The translations under genes were made by a program, and so were the position numbers. The notes below the pieces were generated by a model. It ran no database searches, was not told the DNA's origin, and saw only the letters and a program-made list of their open reading frames with translations. This document shows positions 1-8,097 of a stretch of 64,000 bases of DNA, piece after piece (the stretch's first letter is position 1; each line of letters begins with the position of its first letter). The DNA comes from CAWEPK01 sp963835595 (GTDB lineage Bacteria > Desulfobacterota > Syntrophorhabdia > Syntrophorhabdales > WCHB1-27). The stretch covers positions 2,418,001-2,482,000 of the forward strand of contig CAWIGL010000002.1 in the NCBI GenBank assembly GCA_963835595.1, given 5' to 3'.

Positions 1-16
1 CACATGGATAGTGGTA

Positions 17-22
17 TATAAT
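17..22 (+). promoter_or_regulatory. -10 box of the mrcA promoter
   Basis: A perfect TATAAT hexamer lies ten bases before the mrcA ATG. The -35 region falls at or beyond the window edge and cannot be judged. The expected transcription start is only about four bases before the ATG, and no Shine-Dalgarno motif is visible, so the mRNA may be almost leaderless. Confidence 0.5.
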
Positions 23-32
23 TAAAACTTCC

Positions 33-1946
33 ATGTCAAGGATTATCAAGCTCGCGGTCATCATATTCTGCCTGCCCGCGCTCATGGGCGTTGCCCTCGG
101 TTACAGCCTCCTCAACTACCTTGAGGTGCCCCACGTAAAGGAGCTTTCCCATTACGGTCCGAGGGCGGCAACGCGCCTGTACGCGGACGACGGCTCGCTC
201 TTCGCGGAGCTTTTCGTCGAGAAGAGGATCCCCATCCCGTTGAAGGAGATGCCGGACCAACTGAGGAAGGCTTTCGTCGCTATCGAGGACGTAAGGTTCT
301 ACGAGCATTCCGGCTTCGATCTCCGGGGCATCGTCAGGGCGTTTTACAAGAACATGGTGCGCCAGGGCATGAGCGAGGGGGCCTCGACGATCACGCAGCA
401 GCTCGCGCGGAACCTTTTCTTGTCGCCGAAAAAGAGCATGAAGCGGAAGATAGAGGAGATCATCCTGGCGGTCAACATCGAGCGCAATTACACGAAGGAC
501 GAGATACTCAGCATGTACCTCAACCTCATCTACCTGGGCGAGGGCGCATACGGCGTCGAGGCGGCGAGCCACACCTATTTCGACAAGAAGGCGCGCGACC
601 TTACCCTCGCGGAGGCGGCCACCATCGCCGGGCTGACGAAGTCGCCGTCCCGCTCCTCCCCCTTCAAGAACCGGGAGAGGACCCTTGAGCGCCGGAACCT
701 GGTGCTGCGCAAGATGTGGGAGGCGGGCTTCATCAATCTGGACCAATACAGGGCCGCCGCGTCGTCGCCCATGGTGCTCGCCGAAGTGAAGCCGCCGGAG
801 AAAAAGACGGGTTTTTTCACCGAGCACACGAAACAGGCCCTGGAAGAGTACCTGCCCGACCGGGAGGACATCTATACGAACGGCCTCAACGTGCGGACGA
901 CGATAGACCTCAAGCTGACCGAGGCAGGCTACGCTGCCATCGAAAAAGGGCTTAAGCTCTACAAGGAGCGGAACCCGAAGGCTGAGGCCCTCCCCGAGGT
1001 CGCCCTCATAGCAATGGAGGTCAAGACGGGGGAGATCAAGGTCCTGATCGGCGGGAGGGACTTCGCCACCTCGCCTTACAACAGGGCCACGCAGGCGAAG
1101 AGACAGCCCGGGTCTTCCTTCAAGCCTATTATTTACATGACTGCCCTGACTGAGGGGTTTTCGCCCGATACGCCGCTGCTCGATGCGCCGATCTCCTTCA
1201 GGGACGCGTCCGGCCGGATCTGGCAGCCCCACAATTACAAAAACGAGTACTTCGGGGCCGTTACGATGCGGAGGGCCCTGGAGCTATCCCTGAATACGGC
1301 TACGGTTAGGCTCCTTGAGAAGACAGGCGTATCGAACGTCATCGCCCTCGCGAAGGCGCTCCATATCAACGGCAATTTTGTCCCCAACCTCTCCCTTGCG
1401 CTGGGCTCGGCCGAGGTCTCCCCCCTCGACCTTGCCGGCGCCTACGCGACGATAGCAAGGGGCGGCGTCTACCTGCCCCCCACGCCCATCAACAATATAG
1501 TCACGGTCCAGGGGGAGGAGATACGCCACGAGGCGAAAGAAGAACGCGTCGTGTCGCCGGAGGTCGCCGCTGCGATGATCCACATGATGAAGGGCGTCGT
1601 CAAGCGGGGAACGGCCCGGCGGGCGGCGTCCATGCCCTACTTCCTGGCCGGGAAGACGGGCACGACGAACGAGTTCAGGGACGCCTGGTTCGTGGGCTTC
1701 TCGCCCCAGCTTTTGTGCCTCGTCTGGGTCGGCTACGACAAGGGCACGTTCCTGGGAAAGAGGGAATCGGGCGGCACGACTGCCCTGCCCATCTGGATGG
1801 AGTTCATGGCTAAGGCCCTCCCGCTCTACCCGAACGAAGACTTCGCTGCCCCCGAGCCGCCGGTGGACCGTTCCATCTATCCGCCTGGCGCGGAAGGCGG
1901 CGCCGCCGCGCCCGTTGGGCCTGGCGCGCCGGTGAGCGGGCAGTAG
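33..1946 (+). CDS. mrcA: Penicillin-binding protein 1A (bifunctional transglycosylase/transpeptidase)
   Basis: Class A penicillin-binding protein that polymerises lipid II and cross-links peptidoglycan at the outer face of the inner membrane. A signal-anchor helix covers roughly residues 5-28. The GT51 domain follows, with the catalytic EDVRFYEH block near 85-92, EGASTITQQLARNLF near 115-129 and GEGAYGVEAA near 169-178. The penicillin-binding domain carries the nucleophile motif SSFK inside RQPGSSFKPIIY, then SLNTA and KTGTT. At 637 residues it is somewhat short for PBP1A, which agrees with a small or absent OB-like insert. The tail is Pro/Ala/Gly-rich and looks disordered. The ATG is the first in frame and follows a TATAAT closely. 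The next gene on this strand is separated by a 740-base repeat-rich spacer, so this appears to be a single-gene unit. Confidence 0.95.
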   Translation: MSRIIKLAVIIFCLPALMGVALGYSLLNYLEVPHVKELSHYGPRAATRLYADDGSLFAELFVEKRIPIPLKEMPDQLRKAFVAIEDVRFYEHSGFDLRGIVRAFYKNMVRQGMSEGASTITQQLARNLFLSPKKSMKRKIEEIILAVNIERNYTKDEILSMYLNLIYLGEGAYGVEAASHTYFDKKARDLTLAEAATIAGLTKSPSRSSPFKNRERTLERRNLVLRKMWEAGFINLDQYRAAASSPMVLAEVKPPEKKTGFFTEHTKQALEEYLPDREDIYTNGLNVRTTIDLKLTEAGYAAIEKGLKLYKERNPKAEALPEVALIAMEVKTGEIKVLIGGRDFATSPYNRATQAKRQPGSSFKPIIYMTALTEGFSPDTPLLDAPISFRDASGRIWQPHNYKNEYFGAVTMRRALELSLNTATVRLLEKTGVSNVIALAKALHINGNFVPNLSLALGSAEVSPLDLAGAYATIARGGVYLPPTPINNIVTVQGEEIRHEAKEERVVSPEVAAAMIHMMKGVVKRGTARRAASMPYFLAGKTGTTNEFRDAWFVGFSPQLLCLVWVGYDKGTFLGKRESGGTTALPIWMEFMAKALPLYPNEDFAAPEPPVDRSIYPPGAEGGAAAPVGPGAPVSGQ

Positions 1947-2015
1947 TTGCCCAATCTGCTGCGACTTATAAGATACTGCGGTCGGACTCCTCCAGGCTTG
2001 GACTCGCGCCTCTAC

Positions 2016-2098
2016 GTACCACCCGCATGCACGGTGGCACCTTTTCAGCACGTCCTTTACCGTGCGGGTGCCCGGCAGACCGACTTTGAACTGATAGG
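2016..2098 (+). repeat. Tandem repeat A, copy 1
   Basis: An 83-base unit beginning GTACCACCCGCATG and ending CTTTGAACTGATAG. It contains the complementary blocks ACCCGCA and TGCGGGT around a CTTTTCAGCACG core, so it can fold into a hairpin. It is repeated with about 80% identity 110 bases downstream. It does not match a tRNA, riboswitch or insertion-sequence end that I recognise. Confidence 0.65.
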
Positions 2099-2125
2099 GC
2101 TGGGCGGCGCGTGAGCTCGCCGTGT

Positions 2126-2206
2126 GTACCACCCGCATGGACTGTGGTTCCTTTTCAGCACGCTCTCAACGTGCGGGTCCCCGGCAAACCTGCTTTGAAC
2201 TGATAG
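2126..2206 (+). repeat. Tandem repeat A, copy 2
   Basis: Second copy of the unit at 2016-2098. The ends and the CCTTTTCAGCACG core are the same. The interior differs, and the complementary ACCCGCA/TGCGGGT arms are kept. The copies are separated by 27 bases of unrelated sequence. Confidence 0.65.
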
Positions 2207-2278
2207 TGCAGGACATCAGACGTACCGACGTACAGCCTCCAGCCGCTGCCGCCGCTAACGGAATAAAGAGCATATTCT

Positions 2279-2345
2279 TTGCCTGTCTGAGGGGGGAGGC
2301 TCCATGCGGCTTTGCCGCTGGAGGGGGCGCTGAGCCCCAACAACT
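2279..2345 (+). repeat. Hairpin repeat B, copy 1
   Basis: Conserved layout: CTGTCTGAG, then GGAGGCTCC, a variable stem closed by a TTT loop, GGAGGGGGC, and GCTGAGCCCC. Here the stem is GCGGC-TTT-GCCGC inside CTCCA/TGGAG, with one bulged T. Related copies lie at 31924, 46102 (reverse) and 55384, with different but still self-complementary stems. Confidence 0.75.
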
Positions 2346-2499
2346 GCCGGCGGCAAGAGCGGGCTGTACTGTATTCATTGTTGGGATATTAAGGTTTTCT
2401 CCGGCTGCGCTGGACCAATCGGAAGGCGCATAGCGTCAGATTAGGCAAATGGGGCAAAATGACACGAAATAACTAACAGATATAAGCAGTTAAGGGTCG

Positions 2500-2628
2500 G
2501 GGGCCGGAGAGATTTTTGATGGATTTTGCGTTGTTTTTCGACGGCGCGCGGCGGAATGTACTTTTTGCGTACATGAGCACGCCGCGCCGAGAAAAACGAC
2601 GTGAAGGACGCAAAAAGATCCCGGCCCC
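2500..2628 (-). repeat. Long imperfect-palindrome repeat C, copy 1
   Basis: A 129-base element read on the minus strand. The outer arms start GGGGCCGGGATC and end in ATCTCTCCGGCCCC. Inner arms carry TTTTCTCGGCGC opposite GCGCCGTCGAAAAA, and the centre is GTAC-(A-rich)-GTAC-like. It matches copies at 11808, 18447, 48659, 49548 and a partial copy at 54339. It lies between the window's first gene and the tautomerase, and its far end abuts the tautomerase promoter. Confidence 0.8.
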
Positions 2629-2645
2629 ACGCCCTCGCCGCTTTG

Positions 2646-2654
2646 TGATATAAT
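2646..2654 (+). promoter_or_regulatory. Extended -10 promoter of the tautomerase gene
   Basis: TGATATAAT is a consensus extended -10 (TG-N-TATAAT) about 33 bases before the ATG at 2688. The AAACGGAGG Shine-Dalgarno lies in between. The -35 position would fall in the GC-rich edge of repeat C copy 1 and shows no good match, as is usual for extended -10 promoters. Confidence 0.5.
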
Positions 2655-2687
2655 GGCCGGACAAGACTATTATAAACGGAGGGGCCT

Positions 2688-2885
2688 ATGCCGATCATCC
2701 AGGTGCACCTGTTCGAGGGAAGGACGGTAGATCAGAAGCGGAAATGCGCGAAAGAAGTGACGGACGCAATCGTCAGAACGCTGAGCTGTCCGGTAGACCA
2801 CGTGCGCATCGTCTTCGAGGACATGAAGAAGACCGACTTCTCGGTAGGCGGCGTACTCGTCGCCGACAAGGAAAGCAAAAGCTAG
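2688..2885 (+). CDS. 4-oxalocrotonate tautomerase family protein
   Basis: A 65-residue protein of the 4-oxalocrotonate tautomerase (2-hydroxymuconate tautomerase) family. These small enzymes ketonise enols, using the amino-terminal proline exposed by methionine removal as the general base. The sequence begins M-P-I-I-Q-V, so the catalytic Pro is present. The family's F-E-D-M-x-K-T-D-F-S-V-G-G block, which shapes the active-site floor in the hexamer, sits near residues 44-56. A strong GGAGG precedes the ATG. The stop codon overlaps the stop of the convergent comM gene by four bases. The substrate is not evident because no aromatic-degradation genes adjoin it, so it may be a promiscuous housekeeping tautomerase. 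Confidence 0.85.
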   Translation: MPIIQVHLFEGRTVDQKRKCAKEVTDAIVRTLSCPVDHVRIVFEDMKKTDFSVGGVLVADKESKS

Positions 2886-4417
2886 AAGACCATCTTCTTG
2901 TCGAGGACGCGGTACTGGACAGCCTCCGCCACGTGGGCCTCGTCCATCTCCGCCTTGCCGTCTAAGTCGGCTATCGTCCTTGCTACCTTGAGTATCCTGT
3001 GGTACGCCCGCGCGGAGAGAGCGAACTTCTCGACGGCCTGCTCAAGCAGCGCCTTCGCGTAGGCGTTGACCCCGCAATACTTCCTCACCATGCGTGTGGT
3101 CATCTGCCCGTTGGCGTGGACCTGCCTGCCCCCGAACCGCTCCGTCTGCCTCGACCGGGCGGCCATCACCCTTTTTCTGATCGCCTCCGAAGGCTCCTCC
3201 TCGGTCTCCGTCGAGAGGTCCCTTATCGTCACGGGCGGCACGGCTATCTGCAGGTCGATCCTGTCGAGGAGCGGCCCCGACACCCTCGACCTGTACCGGT
3301 GTATCTGGCCGCCTGAGCAGATGCAGGGCCTTCGCGGGTCCCCGTAGTAGCCGCACGGGCAGGGGTTCATCGCTGCCACCAGCATGAAGCTCGCCGGGAA
3401 GGTGACCGCCTGGGCGACGCGGGAGATGACGACGTTGCCGCTCTCCAAAGGCTGGCGCAGGGAGTCGAGGATGTTCCTCTTGAACTCGGGGAGCTCGTCG
3501 AGGAAGAGCACGCCGTTGTGGGCGAGGCTTATCTCGCCGGGGCGCGGCAGCGAGCCTCCGCCGATGAGGCCCGCGTCCGATATGGTGTGGTGGGGGGCGC
3601 GGAAGGGCTTTTCGGTGACGAGGTATCGTTCTTCACTCAGAAGGCCGGCGATGCTGTGGATCTTCGTCGTCTCGATGGACTCCTGGTAGGTCAGGAGCGG
3701 CAGGATGGTCGGTATCCTGCGGGCGAGCATCGTCTTGCCGGAGCCGGGCGGCCCGACCATGAGCAGGTTATGGCCGCCGGCAGCGGCGATCTCAAGCGCC
3801 CGCTTCGCCTGCGCCTGCCCCTTGATCTCGGAGAAGTCGAGGTTGTCCTCCGTTGCGGGCAGGCCGTCTTCCGCCTCGCCGCTTCCATCGAAGCGCTGAA
3901 GCGCGCCGTCGCCCAAGAGGTAATGGACGAGGTCGAGCAGGTGCGCTGCGCCGTAGACCTCGACGCCCTTCACGACTGCCGCCTCCCGCCCGTTCTCCAC
4001 GGGGACGATCATGCGCCTAAAGCCTTCCCTGGCGGCGAGGACCGCCATCGGCAGGACGCCCCTCGTCCCCTTGATCCTGCCGTCCAAAGAGAGCTCGCCC
4101 GTTATAAGGTCGCCTTCCATCGCCTCCTGCCTGATGACGCCCATCGCGACGAGAAGCCCCAGCGCGACGGGCAGGTCGAAGGAGGTGCCCTCTTTGCGCA
4201 CGTCTGCGGGCGCGAGGTTTATCGTTATCCTGTCGTTGGGGAACTCGAAGCCCGCGTTCTTGATCGCGGCCCTCACGCGCTCCCGGCTCTCCTTTACGGA
4301 TAGCTCGGGGAGGCCGACGATGCCGAAGGCCGGCAGGCCGTGCGATATATCGACCTCCACCTCCACCCTGATGCCGTCTATGCCGAAGAGACTCGACGTG
4401 AATACCTTTGCAACCAT
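2882..4417 (-). CDS. comM: YifB/ComM family Mg-chelatase-like AAA+ ATPase
   Basis: A 511-residue member of the YifB/ComM family, hexameric helicases that promote branch migration during uptake and integration of transforming DNA. The amino-terminal ChlI-like domain (about 1-165) contains the conserved GLPELSVKESRERV block. The AAA+ core follows, with Walker A VGPPGSGKTML, Walker B LFLDELPEF and the sensor region. A cysteine-rich segment CPCGYYGDPRRPCIC near the middle probably binds zinc. The Mg-chelatase C-terminal domain closes the protein. The ATG at 4417 has a GGAAGGGG Shine-Dalgarno, whereas a TTG 15 bases upstream has none, so I chose the ATG. It is the last gene of the reverse-strand run from purE. 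The gene is common in bacteria with no known competence, so its presence alone does not prove natural transformation. Confidence 0.92.
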   Translation of the reverse strand: MVAKVFTSSLFGIDGIRVEVEVDISHGLPAFGIVGLPELSVKESRERVRAAIKNAGFEFPNDRITINLAPADVRKEGTSFDLPVALGLLVAMGVIRQEAMEGDLITGELSLDGRIKGTRGVLPMAVLAAREGFRRMIVPVENGREAAVVKGVEVYGAAHLLDLVHYLLGDGALQRFDGSGEAEDGLPATEDNLDFSEIKGQAQAKRALEIAAAGGHNLLMVGPPGSGKTMLARRIPTILPLLTYQESIETTKIHSIAGLLSEERYLVTEKPFRAPHHTISDAGLIGGGSLPRPGEISLAHNGVLFLDELPEFKRNILDSLRQPLESGNVVISRVAQAVTFPASFMLVAAMNPCPCGYYGDPRRPCICSGGQIHRYRSRVSGPLLDRIDLQIAVPPVTIRDLSTETEEEPSEAIRKRVMAARSRQTERFGGRQVHANGQMTTRMVRKYCGVNAYAKALLEQAVEKFALSARAYHRILKVARTIADLDGKAEMDEAHVAEAVQYRVLDKKMVF

Positions 4418-4463
4418 GGCCACCCCTTCCAAAAGGCCCGCCTCGTTGCCTTCAGGCCGCCTT

Positions 4464-5558
4464 CTACCCTTTCTTCTTGTTCTTTTGCCGCCGCTCCTTC
4501 TGCTGCTGCCCGACCATCCGCGCTATCTGGCGCGTCTCCTGGTCGCGGCCCATGTCGCAGACCAGGACGCCCTCGGGCGAGGCCACTATGATAAGCCCCT
4601 CGACGCCGACCGCGCCGACGGGCACGTCCTGCCCGCAGATCACGCAGCCCTTCGCGTCGAGGCAGGCCACGCTGCCCGTGATGTAGTTTCCCCTTTCGTC
4701 GAGCGGAAGGACGCGCCGGAGCGACGCCCACGTGCCCACGTCGTCCCAGGAGAAGTCCGCCTTGACCATGAGCACGTTGGCCGCCTTTTCCATCAGGCCG
4801 TAGTCGATTGATATCTTCTCGAAGGACCTGAAGCGCTCCTCAACGACGCCGGCCGTGCCCGCATCGAGCGCGCGCCGTATCGCTGCGAGCCCTTCGGCAA
4901 GCTGCGGCATGTGGCGGGCGATGGCCTCAAGCACGGTGCAGGCCCGCCATACGAAGATGCCGCTGTTCCAGTAATAGCGGCCGTCGGCCAGGTACCCGGC
5001 CGCCTTGGCCTCATTGGGCTTCTCGACGTAGCGGCCCACCCGGAGGACGCCGCACGCCTCCCCGCCCGCACTTTCAGAAGCGAAGATATAGCCGTAGCCC
5101 ACCTCCGGCCGCGTCGGCCTGACGCCTATCGTGACGAGGCAGTCGCCCTGCCTCGCGCACCCGGCAGCGACGGAGACGGTCCTGACGAATGCGGCGGCAT
5201 CGGGGATATAGTGGTCTGCCGGCACGACGACCATGAGCGCCTCCGGGTCGAGGCGGCTCAAAGCGACGGCTGCAAAGCCTATGCAGGGCGCCGTGTCTTT
5301 GCCCTCCGGCTCGACGATGAACTGTCCTTCCGCAAGGCCGGGGAGCTGGCTGCGCGCAACAGCGAGGTGCTCCCTGCCGAGGACGACGAATATCCGCTCC
5401 TCCGGCGCGAGGCCGCGCAATCGTGCGACCGTCATCTGGATCATCGTCTGATCGCCGGTCAGTCTGACGAAGGGCTTCGGCACAAGGTCCGTGCTTAGCG
5501 GCCAGAAGCGCTCCCCCTTGCCCCCGGCCATGATGACGCAGTATGTATGCTCGTCCAT
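4464..5558 (-). CDS. manC: Mannose-1-phosphate guanylyltransferase
   Basis: A 364-residue nucleotidyltransferase that makes GDP-mannose from mannose-1-phosphate and GTP, for surface polysaccharide or glycoconjugate synthesis. The signature IMAGGKGERFWPLS near residues 9-22 is the nucleotide-binding loop, followed by PKPFV. VVPADHYI near 112-119 carries the metal-binding Asp region, and the ENY-type block is represented by VEKPNEAKAAGYL. The length fits the monofunctional form without the phosphomannose isomerase domain. Its ATG directly abuts the stop codon of the tiny ORF upstream, which suggests translational coupling in the purE-comM run. The lysine- and glutamine-rich C-terminus looks disordered. 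Confidence 0.9.
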   Translation of the reverse strand: MDEHTYCVIMAGGKGERFWPLSTDLVPKPFVRLTGDQTMIQMTVARLRGLAPEERIFVVLGREHLAVARSQLPGLAEGQFIVEPEGKDTAPCIGFAAVALSRLDPEALMVVVPADHYIPDAAAFVRTVSVAAGCARQGDCLVTIGVRPTRPEVGYGYIFASESAGGEACGVLRVGRYVEKPNEAKAAGYLADGRYYWNSGIFVWRACTVLEAIARHMPQLAEGLAAIRRALDAGTAGVVEERFRSFEKISIDYGLMEKAANVLMVKADFSWDDVGTWASLRRVLPLDERGNYITGSVACLDAKGCVICGQDVPVGAVGVEGLIIVASPEGVLVCDMGRDQETRQIARMVGQQQKERRQKNKKKG

Positions 5559-5723
5559 CTAACGACCCCCTTGCTCCATCAGCCCTTCCGCAATGGCGAA
5601 GGCCGGCGCGTGCACGACCAGGCCGCTTTCGGACAGCCGCAAGCGGGCGCAGCCCGCGTCGCATGTGAAGAACGATGATTTTGCGTATAGGCCGAGTTTC
5701 TCTTCGATGCGTCTCTCAAGCAC
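5559..5723 (-). CDS. Small hypothetical protein (54 aa) between sirtuin and manC
   Basis: A GTG-initiated 54-codon frame whose start overlaps the sirtuin stop by eight bases and whose TAG stop directly abuts the manC ATG. The arrangement looks translationally coupled on both sides. The product starts MLERRIEEKLGLYAKSSFFT, has two cysteines (T-C-D-A-G-C-A), and ends with an alanine-rich helix and G-G-R. Without it there would be a 157-base hole in an otherwise gapless operon. I do not recognise a family. An ordinary spacer with a chance frame remains possible in high-GC DNA. Confidence 0.4.
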   Translation of the reverse strand: MLERRIEEKLGLYAKSSFFTCDAGCARLRLSESGLVVHAPAFAIAEGLMEQGGR

Positions 5724-6468
5724 GGGTAAACCCGAGCTCGTCCAGGATGGTGGGCAGGATGGCCGACGCGCTCCCCTGGAGGAAATGGTCCGTTACGGCC
5801 TCGGTGTAGGGCGTAGGCTCGACGTTGATCTCGATGACCGTCGCGCCGTTCGACTTGGCGGAGAAGGGTATCTCCGCCGCCGGGTAGACGACGCCCGATG
5901 TCCCGACGATAAGCAACACGCGGCAGGCAAGCGCCTCGTGGCCGGCCCGCAGCATCGCAACGGAAGGTATCTGCTCGCCGAAGAAGACGACGTCCGGCTT
6001 GAGCGCCTCCTGGCACCGCTCGCAAACGGGGTAGGGCATCGCCTGCATCGACTCCTCGGTGAAGGCCGCCGTCCGCCCGCAGCCTACGCAGATGGTGCGC
6101 CGGTGGCTCCCGTGGTATTCGATGACGTTCGTGTTCCCCGCTATCTGGTGCAGGCCGTCTACGTTCTGGGTGATGACCGCCCTTAATATGCCCGCCTTCT
6201 CGAGCTTGCCCAGGGCCATGTGCGCGGGCGAAGGGGTGGAGCGCAGGATCACGTCGCCCATCTCGCGCAGCATCGTCCAGACCTTCTCCGGGTTGCGCAT
6301 GAAGGCGTTTATGTGGGCGTATTCCATGGGGTCGTACCGTTCCCACAGCCCCTGCCCCCCACGGAAGGCCGGGATGCCGCTCTCGACGGAGATGCCCGCG
6401 CCCGTGAAGGCAACGGCCTCCCCCTTCTCCCTGATGATCCGCGCAACGTCCCGGTATGTCTTCTCCAA
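5716..6468 (-). CDS. cobB: NAD-dependent protein deacylase, Sir2 family
   Basis: A 250-residue sirtuin that removes acyl groups from lysines using NAD+, giving O-acyl-ADP-ribose and nicotinamide. The Rossmann NAD site FTGAGISVESGIPAFRG is near residues 20-36, TQNVDGLHQ near 99-107 and the catalytic histidine in EYHGSHRR near 117-124. A zinc ribbon follows with two CxxC pairs (C-V-G-C and C-E-R-C), then KPDVVFFGE. No Tyr/Arg pair typical of the desuccinylase pocket (class III) is obvious, so a deacetylase is the more likely activity. In many bacteria such an enzyme reactivates acetylated acyl-CoA synthetases. It sits in a reverse-strand run with purE and manC that suggests no specific target. 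Confidence 0.92.
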   Translation of the reverse strand: MEKTYRDVARIIREKGEAVAFTGAGISVESGIPAFRGGQGLWERYDPMEYAHINAFMRNPEKVWTMLREMGDVILRSTPSPAHMALGKLEKAGILRAVITQNVDGLHQIAGNTNVIEYHGSHRRTICVGCGRTAAFTEESMQAMPYPVCERCQEALKPDVVFFGEQIPSVAMLRAGHEALACRVLLIVGTSGVVYPAAEIPFSAKSNGATVIEINVEPTPYTEAVTDHFLQGSASAILPTILDELGFTRA

Positions 6469-6494
6469 TTGTGGTGCTCCTTCCTTTTGCGCCT

Positions 6495-6516
6495 CCGGGC
6501 CGCCTTTTGCCGGCCC
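6495..6516. other. GC-rich hairpin between peptidase and sirtuin genes
   Basis: CGGGCCG and CGGCCCG are perfect complements separated by a short CTTTTGC loop. No T-run follows on the minus strand, so it is not a convincing intrinsic terminator. It may stabilise or separate the mRNA segments. Confidence 0.35.
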
Positions 6517-6551
6517 GATACCCCCGACGCCCCGCCCTTTTCGGATTTAAT

Positions 6552-7550
6552 CTAGCGGTGGGCGGTCGGGTATACCTTCGACCCTCTCGGCAGGTCCTTA
6601 AAAGCGGGCAGCCTCCCGAAGCCTTCCGCCTTCCTCACCGCCCTCTTGATCGCCTCCGCGACGACGAACTCGCCGACCACGCCCACCCGGTTCACGTCCC
6701 CTTTCATGCCGCCGAGGGACACGGAGAAGACGAGGTCGCCGTCGAGGGTCGTGTGTACGGGGGTGATCGTCTTTATGAGGCCGCTCTGTGCCATCCGGGC
6801 GACCTTCGTGATCTCTCTCTTATTAAACCGGACATTCGTTGCGACAACGGCAAGCGTCGTGTTGCCGGCCGCGCCGCCGAAGCCGGGCCGCACCCGGCCT
6901 TCCCTCAGGCAGGTGACGGTGTTTGCGAAGGCGAGCTCATCCTCTGCCGTGCGCAGGCCCGCGATGACCCTGCCCGTTACGTTGTCGATCACGTCGCCGA
7001 AGGCGTTTACGACCACGAGGGCCGCGACTATCGCCCCGTCGGGCAGGACGACGCTCGCCGTCCCCAGGCCGCCTTTCATGGCCCTCGGCATGGCGAAGAG
7101 CTTCCCGACCGTCGCCCCTACGCCCGCCCCGACGCTCCCCTCTTCGACGATGCGGCCCGCCCCGACGCAGGCGTCGTAGCCCATCTGCGCCGTCGGCCGC
7201 GCCCGGTTGTCGCCGAAGCCCAAATCGAGTATAACGGCGGCCGGCACTATCGGGACCTTCGCGACGCCGGCGTCGTAGCCCACCTGCCGCTCTTCGAGGT
7301 AGCGCATGACGCCTGCTGTCGCCTCAAGGCCGAAGGCGCTCCCCCCGGCCAGCAGGATGGCGTGCGCCTCCTCGACGACGTGGTCCACGGCCAGGGCGTC
7401 TATCTGGCTGGTGCCCGGCGCGCTGCCCCTGACATCGACCCCGCAGCAGGCGGGGGTGTCGAACAGCACGACCGTGCAGCCCGTCAGCCCCTCGTAATCG
7501 GAGGCATGGCCCACCCGTATGCCGTCTATGTCGGTGATGGCATTGAGCAT
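6552..7550 (-). CDS. P1 family peptidase (DmpA/L-aminopeptidase D-esterase, family S58)
   Basis: A 332-residue self-processing N-terminal nucleophile hydrolase of the DmpA/S58 family. The family includes D-esterase/L-aminopeptidases, beta-aminopeptidases and nylon-oligomer endohydrolases. The chain is made as one precursor and cleaves itself before a Thr or Ser. The matching site here is GNTTLAVVATN near residues 243-253, with Thr as the probable nucleophile. The family block DIDGIRVGHASD opens the protein, and GGSAFGLEATAGVM near 71-84 is another signature. No signal peptide is present, so it is cytoplasmic. It is read between purE and the sirtuin on the same strand. The natural substrate cannot be inferred from the sequence. 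Confidence 0.9.
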   Translation of the reverse strand: MLNAITDIDGIRVGHASDYEGLTGCTVVLFDTPACCGVDVRGSAPGTSQIDALAVDHVVEEAHAILLAGGSAFGLEATAGVMRYLEERQVGYDAGVAKVPIVPAAVILDLGFGDNRARPTAQMGYDACVGAGRIVEEGSVGAGVGATVGKLFAMPRAMKGGLGTASVVLPDGAIVAALVVVNAFGDVIDNVTGRVIAGLRTAEDELAFANTVTCLREGRVRPGFGGAAGNTTLAVVATNVRFNKREITKVARMAQSGLIKTITPVHTTLDGDLVFSVSLGGMKGDVNRVGVVGEFVVAEAIKRAVRKAEGFGRLPAFKDLPRGSKVYPTAHR

Positions 7551-7581
7551 CAGTTAAAGGTAACAAAAGCCCAAAGTATTG

Positions 7582-8097
7582 TCAATTACGGAGTTTACGC
7601 GATGTCCGGTCGATCTCTCGCCGCATCCCGTCCTTCATCGCCTCAAGCTTCTTGCGCAGGTCGCCGTCCTTTATCGAGAGTATCTCGCAGGCGAGGATGC
7701 AGGCGTTGCGGGCTGCGCCGATGCCGACGGTTGCGACAGGCACGCCTTTCGGCATCTGGACGATCGAGAGCAGGGCGTCAAGGCCCAGGAGGCTGCCGCC
7801 GTTGAAGGGGATGCCGATGACGGGGAGGGTTGTGTGGGCGGCGACGACGCCGGGGAGCGCGGCGGCCAGCCCGGCGCCCGCTATGATTACATCGAAGCCT
7901 TTCCTGCGCGCGCCTTTGGCGAGGGATGCCGCCTTTTCCGGGTGGCGGTGTGCCGAGACGATGTCGAGGGCGTACGCCACGCCCATCTCATGCAGGAAGT
8001 CGATGCCTTCCTGAATGGCCGGGATATCGCTGTCGCTGCCTACGAGGATAAGGACCTGCGCCTTCTGCCCGCTTTTTTCGTTCACCCGGGGCGCCAT
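7582..8097 (-). CDS. purE: N5-carboxyaminoimidazole ribonucleotide mutase
   Basis: A 171-residue class I PurE, which moves the carboxyl group of N5-CAIR to C4 to form CAIR in purine synthesis. Visible signatures are VGSDSD near the start, the catalytic SAHRHP, the GAGLAAALPGVVA loop and the MPKGVPVATVGIG block. These separate it from the longer LarB proteins, which share the fold. The ATG at 8097 is preceded by AAGGAG, while an ATG nine codons upstream lacks one, so I chose the shorter form. No purK is adjacent. It heads the reverse-strand run that continues through the P1 peptidase, sirtuin and manC to comM, with a 31-base gap to the next gene. Confidence 0.92.
   Translation of the reverse strand: MAPRVNEKSGQKAQVLILVGSDSDIPAIQEGIDFLHEMGVAYALDIVSAHRHPEKAASLAKGARRKGFDVIIAGAGLAAALPGVVAAHTTLPVIGIPFNGGSLLGLDALLSIVQMPKGVPVATVGIGAARNACILACEILSIKDGDLRKKLEAMKDGMRREIDRTSRKLRN

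Noticed and set aside
36..1232. 398-codon open frame antisense to mrcA
   Set aside because: Shadow of a high-GC gene: no homology, arginine/glycine-rich composition, and the sense strand encodes an unambiguous penicillin-binding protein.
2016..2206. CRISPR-like array
   Set aside because: Only two units of about 83 bases, diverged, with one 27-base spacer and no cas genes. No CRISPR array was seen anywhere in the window.
2122..2433. 103-codon frame across the repeat-rich spacer
   Set aside because: It runs through repeat A copy 2 and hairpin B, has no ribosome-binding site and shows no protein family. The region is better explained by repeats.
7582..8097. Assignment of the PurE-like protein as LarB, given larA and larC in the window
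   Set aside because: The protein is 171 residues and has the full class I PurE signatures. LarB is longer, with an extra N-terminal region.
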